Positions 25,601 to 37,600 of a stretch of DNA of 64,000 bases are shown here, one piece after another. The notes under the pieces were generated by a model. That model did not search any database and was not told the DNA's origin. It saw only the letters and a program-made list of their open reading frames with translations. Position 1 is the stretch's first letter, and each line of letters starts with the position of its first letter. Origin of the DNA: Xestospongia muta (taxonomy: Eukaryota > Porifera > Demospongiae > Haplosclerida > Petrosiidae); NCBI GenBank assembly GCA_963693285.1, contig OY848918.1:20409484-20473483 (forward strand), given 5' to 3'. The translations under genes were made by a program, and so were the position numbers.

Positions 25601-28600
25601 AGATGTTAAAAACAGAGAATTTACTTCCCCCAGATAATTATGTATAAAGGTCATCTGGTTTCAGTAACGGATATAGATCCACATCAAGTACTGGGCTGAT
25701 CATTTCTTTATAGCTATTACACAGGCGTAGTTTTCCATCTTGCTACAATAGAATAGTTACAATACGAGCTTTCCACTCACTGTAATTAACAGGCTTAATT
25801 TTGACCAATGACAGCAACTTGTCTAGCTCAGCTTTAAGGATAGTTTAAGAGAGAAGACACTGGTTGAGGTCTTCAAAAATTGGGTTTGGGATTTTTCTTC
25901 AAGTCCAGTTTAGCAACATACTGAGTCATTGTGCCCAACTTGTCTGTGAAGACTTCTTTATTTTTCTTTATGTTTTGCTGAATCATTAAGTTGTCTATCC
26001 ACTGTAACTCTATCAATTGACACATATTATTTTTGGACCATTTTGAAACCTAGCCTGACACCCCTGGTTATATTAAACCCTATCCTATTATGTTTCTCAT
26101 GGGTTTCCTCTCTCAGGTGTACATGAAGACCTAGTATCACTACATATGCTTGAAAAGATGGCATGTGATAATGTGCATGCAACCACATGTACACATGAAT
26201 GGGTGTGGCACATTTCATCTAATTAACTTTCGTGGGTAAATATTTTGTGGTTTGTTTCTCAACCACGAAAACCATGATAATTCCCCCCCCCTCCCCCTCC
26301 CCGAAAAAACCCCGCTATATGGTACAGCATGTGTAGTTTTGTCAAATAACATAACAAATGTCATATTAAGTACATGTAAGTCTATCATTATCAGTACAGT
26401 GGAATATTGTACTCCCTGAATAATGGAAACCTCATTTACAATGACAAATTGTGTGGTGGGAATGAATTCCCATTTAATACACATTACTTGTTGACTCAGA
26501 AAATATGGAAACCTTTTGTATTATATAATAAATGCTTTTTACGAGTGATTGTAACAAAGAGTCATCACTTCTAATGTCCAGTTAATGAATACATTGATAA
26601 TAGATTAGTGAAATGACAAACGTAAAGCTTAATAGAGCTTTGTAAACCTGTAATGACAGCCCTCACATACAGGCTTAGTAAAATATATTGATATTATATT
26701 GTAAATAATTATGTTAACATCTTCTTGTCATGATTCTAATACTATATATAAACAGAAGCTTATAATCTTATAGTACAGTTACTCTAGTAACACAAACTAT
26801 CTCTACAATTATACAAGGAAATAATATAACAATGTTTTTATATGTTAAGTTATAGTTTCTAATACATGGCAGTGTTTTTACACTCAGTCTATAAGTATGA
26901 TGTACCAGTGATTTGTAATGTATGTTGTACTGTCTTCATTGTTGTCATCAGATAGAGATAACTATGATAGTCACTAAGTCATATGTCCAGCCAGTGTCAT
27001 TGTTTGATGGCTGGTACATGTTGTAAATAGAGTCTCTCTACTTCTAAATATGATGTTTTCAATCCAACTTGACTGAATACCCACCAATATCACCTCATCA
27101 AGTGTTAGCTTTCTCAGTAGTCTTAAAAAATTACAAACATTGCTGTAAATGGACACATATGTAATTAAGATTGCTTTTATAACAGTAAATAGACTCATTA
27201 CTTGCTGTGTTTGTCAGAGGTAAACATACAAGGATTAATTTCTATAAATCATATATGTCAATAGTGTAAAGGATACAATGTAGTCATATTTACATAGATA
27301 CAAGCTTTCAATGTAGTACAAATACAATATCACATAATCAGTAATTAGTGTGTATAACCATACTGTGGTACTATTTCTAGTAGTAGTCAACAATGTAACA
27401 TAGTGTACCAGTACAGTCTATGTACATGTATTTTTTTGTATTGTGTTATTAATGTTGTCTATATCTTTTAGTACAAGTTTACTCCTTTGCACTTTGCTGC
27501 AATGAATGGAAAGACTGAAGTTGCTACAGTTTTAATAAACAATGGAGCTAATGTAGATTTTGTTAATGAGGTTAGTATCAAATATTTACTATACTACATA
27601 CTAGTGATGTGTCCATTACAGTCTCAATGTAATCAATTTCCATTATAATATTGGACCATTTCAACATTATCATTACATTTACTTCAACAAAAGTACAGTA
27701 CCAATTTATTTCCTTAGAAGGCTTAAACTAACAATGAAATGGAAGTAAATATGCTCTTTCAATGTGTTAGTGAATTCTGTCATTTTTATAGTTTTCACAT
27801 ACAATTTCTTGTAAAATCAAGAATGCTTTTAGAATCTAGATACACCTCTTTGCAGTTAAAGTGTGAAAAGACTAATGTGATTTCGAAAGTTCAGTACAAA
27901 CACAAAGCCTCGTACAATGCAAAATTGTTTGCTTTGACAGAATGCTTTGTGTTACAAGCTTAAAGTATCTCATATAGCTGTAGCTATCATATGAGTGAGA
28001 TGTATCTTCAAGAATGTATCTCTCTCTCTAAAATTTGGTGACAATCATCAAGTTAGGTCAATATTAGGAGAATTTTTACAGATTTTGTATCCATCGAACA
28101 AATTGATTTTTGTTGCAATAGATAACCAAGTAGTAAACATTTGAAGGTTAATGTAAATAAAATTTAATACTTACAGCCAGAAATATTTACATTATAGGCT
28201 GTGTCATGGATTATACTCTGACCTGGTTAAGTTAAGCTACCAGATATGTAAATAACTCAGCCTTTTTACATGCTATCCGTATGGAACCTGTACGAATCAA
28301 TTCAGCTTACAAATGCGCATTTTATAAATAAAATGCGGCTCTCTAGTGCTACAAAAAAATTAACAACTATAAACTCCATACATTTTCAATGGCATACTTT
28401 TATCATACCTCAAATTTCACACCTTTGAATAACCCTATTCATCTTAAGAAGTCAGCCATGTGTCATGTGTCAATTCAAAATTATAGTTCTAATTAAATGA
28501 ACAGATGTCTATCATAACAATCATTAATTCATTATTATTAAAATAATAATGAGGTCTTGTCTTTTGCAATTTAAGACAGCTATAAGCCACCATAGTTTTG

Positions 28601-31600
28601 AAAAGAACCTTTTAACAAAGGAGGAAGACTGAGAATGCATAGAAATATTCATCATCAAAACTATCTTGATGCTGGCATATAAACTCTTGTGGTATCAGCA
28701 GTTTATGTAAGAGGTCCTTGAGTCCATTGATGTCTGTTGAGTTTCTTGAAATAGTCATTGACATTCACAACAACCTCCTTTTTTGTGACCTCAGTCTTTT
28801 TTCCCTTTGCATTTCATCTTTGATTATTTTTTACAGGGAAATTATACTCCTCTTCATTGGGCTGCTATCAACAACAGTTTTGATATAACTGATGTGCTAA
28901 TAAAATCTGGTGCATTATTGGATGCCATTAACAAAGTAAGTGTCTTCACTATTAAACATGTTGTTATTATACATGACTGTGTTTTGTATGTAATGTTGTT
29001 ATTAATTTATATAATTTTCTAGTTATTTGTGGTTTTGCCACTTTACATAACTACATATTATCACAATATAAACAAAATGGCTACATTTACTACAATCCTA
29101 GCATTAACTAGTCCCTATTTTAATTACTTGTAGTCCATTATATAAGCTAAATTGTTTGACACTCTCAGTAACAACAAAGCTAATATACAGGACACTGTTT
29201 ATTTCTTTGAATAATATGCTCTGTCATTTCATATTGAGAGGTTTGTATGATAAGATTTTCTGTTTGTCAATAATTTTAATACGTTTACATAAGAAGTGTA
29301 TTTTTCAAACTAATGTTCATATTTTAGTATGTCCAAGTTGAGTTGGGCCACCCAGACATGTAAATAACTTTGCCGTTTTACATGCTATCTGCATCGAACT
29401 TGCACCAATTGATTCAGCTCGCAAACACGCTATATATATATATAATTTGGCTCTCTAGCGCTACAAGAAAGTATCAAACTAAAAAACTCCATACATTTTC
29501 AATGGCATACCTTTGACATACTTTGAATTGCACACCCTCGAGAAGTCAACCATTTGTCACGTGGCAATTCAATATTATAGTTCTAATTATACGAACAAAT
29601 TTTTATTGTAAATTCATTGAAATAATTATCAGGTATTGTCTTTTGTGAATTTTTGGCCATCTAAAAAGCCACTGTGGTTTTGAAAAAAAACTTTTTACAA
29701 AGAATGAAGACTGAGGATGCCTAAAACATCATCAGAACTATCATCAGATTGATCAGAACCATCAGACTCATCTGATCACTTCCAACTCGAATAATGAACT
29801 CATGCACTAATTTTTCATATTGGCCATCATTAGACCAATAGTGGTCTTCAAAGTGGATCTTAACCTGTTTAACGAGGCTCTTCCAATGGTCAGGTGTCAC
29901 AACATCAAAACCCTCCCATGCCAGCTGCTCTACCTCACAGAGATTGAATGCACAAGCATTGGCCTTGATGTGACCTTTAACCTGTGCCCATGACCACTCA
30001 ATAGGATTAAGAGTGCAGTGAGCAACAGGAAGTCGGACCATCTCGTGGCCTACATGATGTACAGATCAATAAATAAAATGGCATCTTGACTGAGTACGTA
30101 CCAGCAGCAGCGGCCATGTCATCAACAACATAGCGAGGAGTAGGTTTCAATCTTTGTATGATGCTATATAATTCAGCTTTCAAGGCACTTGTTGGGAATT
30201 CAATTCCCTTTGCCTGAAGCCAATCTTGCATCTTTTGCTTTGTCCAACTTTTGACTGGGTCAGGGTCACTATGACGACTATGATATGAGGCATTATCCAT
30301 GACAATAAGACTGTTAGGTTGAACATTAGGGAGAAGTTTGGTCGCAAACCACTCCTCAAAATGATCATCAGTCATCTCATCATGGTGACCGCCAGTATTT
30401 TTTGGATCTGAATATAAGAGTGGTGTTGGGAATCCAACCAGTCTCACTACCAGCTCCAAGAATAATAAGCCGTGCACCCTTTCCTGTAGGCCTTCTTATA
30501 CCACCAAGAGTTCCACCAGTCACATCATCCCTCTCCACCCAAGCACAATCCTTACCATTGTGAGGATTGGCTCAGGTTTCATCAAGGTAAAGAACTGGCC
30601 TATTCTCTTGACGGTTATTGATCATTTGATGAAGGCAAGCATACCTCTGTTCTATAATACGAGGTTGTTTGTAGTAGTGGCATCTGTCATCCACTTTCTT
30701 ATGTCTATGAAGTACAATATTAATAGACATCATAAAAAAAGTTATGGTGATTCACTTGAAACTCATTTCCTTTAACAAAATGTGAACGGTTGACCTCTGA
30801 ACGTGAAAGAGGTTATCCTCTTTTAAAACTACAAGCAACTTGGCAAGTGTCACATGTTCTTTCGCCTGATAAAGGTGGTAGAATCTTCGTCTGATGGTTT
30901 CATGATCAAAATCATCAACTAGCAGGGGTCTGGAAAATCTATATCTCTTTGTTGGAGTAGAAAACGCAGCTCCACCAGGGTCAGCTTTTTCTTTCCATAG
31001 TCACTTGATGGAGGTACATGAAACCCCTGTAGCATCACAGGTTCTTTTGAGAGGCCCTTGAGTCCCCTGATGCCTACTGGCTTCCTTGAAATAGTCATAG
31101 ACATTCGCAACAACCTCCTTTGTTTGTGATCTAAGTCTTTTGCCTCTTTGCATTTTCACAAGCACGAAAGACAACATAGTCTGTTTGCATGACATTCACA
31201 TGAACAAATAATGAATAACATTAAAATGTGCTTTAGTGCTAATTTTATTAATTAGGTAAGAAAATACCTCACCTTACATTCCATGCATGCAACAGCTTTT
31301 TTTAATGAAGGGCCCAACTCAACTCGGACAGAGTATAATCATTATGATAACATATTAATAGCAAGTAACAACAAATGATACAGTACATCACTCACAAAAT
31401 CATTAACTCACTATTACCACAACCAACTATTTAGTGTGTTTCTGTCATTTCTTACACCAAACTTCTTGTATACAATCAATAAATATTGCATTGTGTATTG
31501 TGAAACATAAACCTGACACATATTAACATGTGACCATAAATATGATAGTTGTACCTAATGTGTAAACAAGTGCTTGCATTGAAAGCATTGCTATGTGCCC

Positions 31601-34600
31601 ATCTATATATCAACAAATACATACTGTGAATAATAAATGAACATACTTAAAACTGATTGATAAAAGAAATTTTGCCAATAACAACCAACTGACAAAGTAG
31701 GGCATTATATAGAATGTGATCTCTATAAAAAGATATATACCTTATATTACGTAACTATCATGAGTGTATCTCTTATTTGTTCATATTTTCTACACTTATC
31801 ACATTAGTCCCAGCTTATATCCTGATTACCTCAAGAATATGTTTATGGCTTGTAGAGTACATCATTTTGCTTGATAAGCACTATTTTACTGACATATAGT
31901 ATACACTTACATGATCTATTTTACATATGAGAGTTGTCTAAAGCTATAAAAGTTTGAAAATTTTGATTTATATACAGTTCTAATTACAAAACATGATCTC
32001 AGTGTCTACATAACAATTAATGAACAAATACATCTTTTCAGAGTTAAGTTTTAAATATGATGTTTTCAATCCAACTTGACTGAATACCCACCAATATCAC
32101 CTCATCAAGTGTTAGCTTTCTCAGTAGCCTTTAAAAGTTACAAACATTGCTGTAAATGGACACATATGTAATTAATATTGTCTTTATAACAGTAAATAGA
32201 CTCATTACTTGCTGTGTTTGTCAGAGGTAAACATACAAGGATTAATTTCTATAAATCATATATGTCAATAGTATAAAGGATACAATGTAGTCATAATTAC
32301 ATAGATACAAGCTTTCAATGTAGTACAAATACAATATCACATAATCAGTAATTAGTGTGTATAACCATACTGTGATACAATTTAAAGTAGTAGTCAACAA
32401 TGTGACATAGTATATAATAAATAAACAATGGAGCTAATCTAGATTTTGTTTATGTGGTTAGTATCAAATATTTACTATACTACATACTAGCAATGTGTCC
32501 ATTACAGTCTCAATGTAATCAACTTCCATTACAATATTAGGTTATTTCAACATTATCATTACATTTATTTCAACAGTTATAATTAGATCAATAGTGGTGT
32601 TTAATGATGCAAGGTTATTAGTAGTAATATTTTCCTCCTCTGTTATCCTCTTTTAATACAACAAGAAACTTCACAAATGTCACCTGCTCTTTAGCCAGAT
32701 AGAGGTTATACATTTTTCATCTGATGGCTACACAATCAAAATCATCAACTAACAGGCATCTAGAGCGTCTGTATCTCTTTGTTGGAGTTGAAAAAACAGA
32801 TCCAGCAGTGTCAAATTTCTCTTTTCATAGCTTCTTGATGCTGGCACATAAAAATCCTGTGGCATCAGCAGTTTGTTTACCATGCCACCAATAGAAGAGA
32901 GGATGAAGATGTCTATTCTTTTTCTTAGGTTAAAAATATCACTAATTTTAAGAGCCTACATATAATCACAATATAAACAACAAGGCTACATTTACTATAA
33001 TCCTAGTACTAACTAGTCAGTGTCTTCATTATATTTAATCCATTATATAAAATAATTGTATGACACTGTCAATATCAACAAAGTAAATATACCAGGATAC
33101 TGTGTATTAATTTGATAAATTGATAAATATGCTCTGACATTTATATTGAGAGATTACGATTATGCTTGCAGAATAAAATTTCAAAGTAGACCATCAGATT
33201 TATATTGACAGGATGAACTAGTCATTTTGGTAGAAACCTTTCTGGATGTTAGTCATTTTAAAGAATTGCAACACTATTGTAAATTATGAAACTACTGCTA
33301 GTGTCATTCAAAATTATTTTTAAAAAATTAATGACATTAAATAAAACAGAACATCACTTACAAAATTATTTAGTTAATATACCTTGTCTGGATATTATAT
33401 TATTGTTTGTTATTTGGCTTTCTTGTGTCACTCAGTGATTCCTTGTTGTTATGACAACTGTATATTTTTGAATATTATTAACATAACAATAACAAATATA
33501 AAATTGTATTACAGAATTATAATGTATAAAGTATTGTGCAAAATGTCATTAACTTCCTTTTATATCATAAAACATGTGCAGACACCCTCATAATGTAGAG
33601 ATGATATTATTGAGTTAATTGTAAAAAAACTCTAGCAGCTGGAGATTATAATTGATTTTGTCTCAATTTACATTTTCTACTATATATGTATGTTTTTTTC
33701 TTTTCTGCCATGTTATGTCAACATGAGTAGTCATAACTTTATTATACAGTTATAATGTATGACAATATATTATACAGGCAAAGTAGTTGTATAAAACTTG
33801 TACCGTACTATACTTGTAGAATTGTAATTAACATTTTTTCTGTGATATATAATAACAGCAAAGATTTTCTCATAGTCTATCAGTACAGTCTATGTACATG
33901 TATTACTTTGTATTGTTGTCTATACTTTTTAGGATTTGAGGACTCCTTTGCATGATGCTGTATGTTATGGAAAGAGTGAAGTTGCTACACTTTTGATTAA
34001 CTGTGGAGCTAATCTAAATTCTATTGATAAAGTTAGTACTATATAAATTTATTTATAATGTTGTCATGTATACAAATTATGATGTAGCACCTCCTCTTTA
34101 CAAGGTGTCATACTTGTACATATATATACTTACTAGTACATATTTACATACTTGTAAAATTTAGGTTAGTAATAAATAGTGAAATTATATGTAACTCAAG
34201 ACTGTTTGCATACGAAAGACAATGCTACTAAAAGTTTGAAACAAGAAAAGAGTGTGATTAAATAAACATGATGAATGTTGAATAGGCTTATTGCAAATTA
34301 TGGGTTAGCCTTGAGAGGTAAGCAATGGGGGTATCCTCACATTTTTCTGTTAACAGAGTTTTAAGGCTGGTTTACATAAGAAGCGTTTCAATGCGTAGCG
34401 TTTGCGAAGGCGTTAACTGCGTTGCGTAGGGCTACGTACTGAATGTTCATATAAACCTCACGCAATCACGTGGGGTTGTTTAATTAGACCCGCCCATCGA
34501 AAAAGGAGAAAATGGCTGAGGCTGTGTTGCTCCTTGCTCTGCTGAATAGAGGACGAAAAAGGAGACAGAGACGTATAAGAACAATGTGGGTAACTATAAG

Positions 34601-37600
34601 AAAGGCACAAGATTTTTAAAAATTCTCATGGATTACAGGTGATTAAGACAGTAATCAATTAAAAGTGAAAAATGAATTTAAATCATATTTTTAACCATCG
34701 ACAAGTATAACAATCAATAAATTAATTAACATTTTCCATGAATTTTACGATGATGGTTGTGACTAATTATGCTTGAGGCTAGTACATTAGTAACAGACAA
34801 GATGTCAATCAAGAAAAGTTCAATTGTAACTGAAGAAAATGTAATCATCAGAAAATTCAAATTTCTTTTTTTTATCTAGGATGACAACACTCCATTGATG
34901 TTAGCATGTCTGGGAGGACACCAGTCAATAGCAATGACTCTATTAGAGAAGGGAGCTGATAGGCAATTAGCTAATAAAGTTAGTTAATGAACAAAATACT
35001 TTGGATCACAGTAATAGTAACATTCCAAATCAGAATAAGGACAGTGCATACACCTATTAATATTATAAAATAATTTAATTATAACAAACAACTTATCATG
35101 TGTGAACAGTGAAGTTATACAAGCTGGTATTTGTGAATGAAACTTACAAAATATATTAACCACATATGTTTTAATACTAGAATGGAGAGACAGCTTTGAC
35201 AATAGCAGAGAAAAAGGCTAATGATGTTTATAAAAAGCTTGCTGATGATAACAGTAAGTATAAGAATCTTGAAAATGATAATTATTAGGATTTCTTATTG
35301 TTCCTTTAGACAAGGGGATGTTATTGCAAGCCCTTGAAGAAGGCTATGTCATCTTAAAAATTATAAAATTGTTATTAGCTGGTCCACCTGCTGTTGGTAA
35401 GACCTCTTTTAAACACCTACTCTTTAACTGGGAGCCACCATGTCATCATCATAGTACAGCTATTGCTGATCGACCTATTAGAGCTGTTGAAAGAGTAGCC
35501 ACTCTTGAGGGTGCTAACAGTTGGGAAATTATCACAACAGAAGAGCTTATGCAAATGGTAGCTGAAGACATTCACATTCAAGCAAAGGCTTCAAGGCTTA
35601 TGCTAGAAACCCAATCTTCAAGTACATCTAAAACAGCACCTTTAAACATCAAGAGTTTGGAAATGGAAGATATACCACAACCCACCAATCACTCCATAGC
35701 CCAAGATTTGCCATCACTCTCTTTCGGCACAAGTAGTGAATATAATGACACAGATGTTATATTTCATTCGGAAGCAAATCTAGAACAAAGTTCAAAGACA
35801 AAGACAATGTCCAGTGAAGACACACATCCTAAGAAATTGGACCATTTAGAACAGAAAAGAAAAGGAATGGTGAAAGTTGAAAATCAGTCCAATCAACCAT
35901 TACAAGATTCTCAATCTGTTGAAAGTGATGTTGATGTTACTAAGGTAGCTAAGAAGGAAAATATTCTACATCTCTCTAAAGATATTCTCATTGCAATGAG
36001 AAATGCAGCATCTCGACAGCTGTCCAAATCTACCTGGATATATGTACTTGATAGTGGTGGACAACCTCAATTTGCCGATGTATCTAGAGCATTTGTACGT
36101 GGCAATACAGTCATTGTGATTGTACACAAGTTGACAGATCGACTGTCAAGTAAGCCAATCTTTCAGTATTCTATTGATGGTAAGCCATTAACCCAACCTA
36201 AAGAGCTTAGGATGACCAATCTTCAGCTGATTACAACATACGTGCGTTCTATCTCATCAGCTAAACTAGCAGCAGTTGATGGTGCAGACAGTGAGTCATT
36301 GCCTACATTCCTCATCATTGGTACCTATGAAGACAAAATGAAAGGTCTGGGAAAGCTGTTTCGTGAGTCATTAAAGAAAAAGAATGCACAACTTATAGCA
36401 GCTTTGCAACAATACAAAGATCAATTGATATTCTATAATGAAACAGAGCAAGAGCTCATCTTCCCTGTTGATAATATGTGCCTAAAAAATCGTCAAAATC
36501 TCTCATCTCTTGTTAGAACATACGTTATTGGCCATAAGAAAGCAGTTATAAAGAAGAAAGTCCCTATTCGTTGGTATGTTTTGGAGTCTAACATTAAAGA
36601 AGAAGGTGAGAAAAATGATCATGGTATTGTATCTCAAACTCAATGTCAAGACATTGGTCAGACACTAGAAATGACTAAGACTCAAATACAAGGAGCTATT
36701 GCATTTTTCAAATCTCTCTCCGTTTTTCTACACTTTAACACTTGTTCTCACCTCGTTTTTACAAATCCACAATATTTCTTGGATGCGCTTTCCAATATAA
36801 TTCGTATATCATTCGTTGATTTCCCGCAAAAACTACTACAGAAAGGAAAGATTTTGCAACCAAATGCTCACCGCCGACTTCAAGAAGAAGGCTTGTTTAC
36901 AATTGATCTTCTAGATCTTGTATCTATTCAATTTGCACCAGGTCTTTTTGAAAAAGCTGACCTATTACGCTTGCTATGTGACCTCTGTATTGTAGCTGAA
37001 GTACATCGTGATGAGTCCACATATTACTTTATTCCAACTGCTTTATCTCCTAAACATCTAACCACTAATGAAAAGAAAATATTTGCCAAAACATGTGATC
37101 CATTGGTTTTATCTTTTGAACATGGAGTTGTACCCCAGGTAAGAACAGTTTGAAACATTCAATCTATCATAATTTTTGTTTTCTTAGGGTTTATTTCCAG
37201 CTGCAGTTGTAGCATTGTTAAATCGTAAAGAAAGTCCATTCTTCACACTCGAGTGTCTTAATCCACAATTTCCTTGTCAACTCAGATTTGCTGTTAAATT
37301 GCAGTCTTCCAATCCTCGAGGATCATTACTTTTAGTTGACACAATGCTATGGATGGAGATCTATTGGACTGGTGATCCAGCCGAATGCTCCACTCTGCGT
37401 TCTCTAGTTACTGCTGCCATTGACTCTTGTGCTGAACCTTTAGCTTATCGTCCATCTGCTCTGAAGTGTGATCCTGGCACTCTCTGCAACCTAAAACATC
37501 AAGCTCAACAAGATATGCCTCCTGTTCATGTAGCACTTGTTACTGTTAACAAAAGAAAGGAAGTTAAAGTGTCTTGTACTATACAAGACTTGCCACCAGT

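Noticed and set aside
26281..26312. Poly-C/CCCT run as a possible quadruplex regulator
   Set aside because: Located deep in an intron, shorter in the paralog (61343), with no other support; treated as low-complexity sequence.
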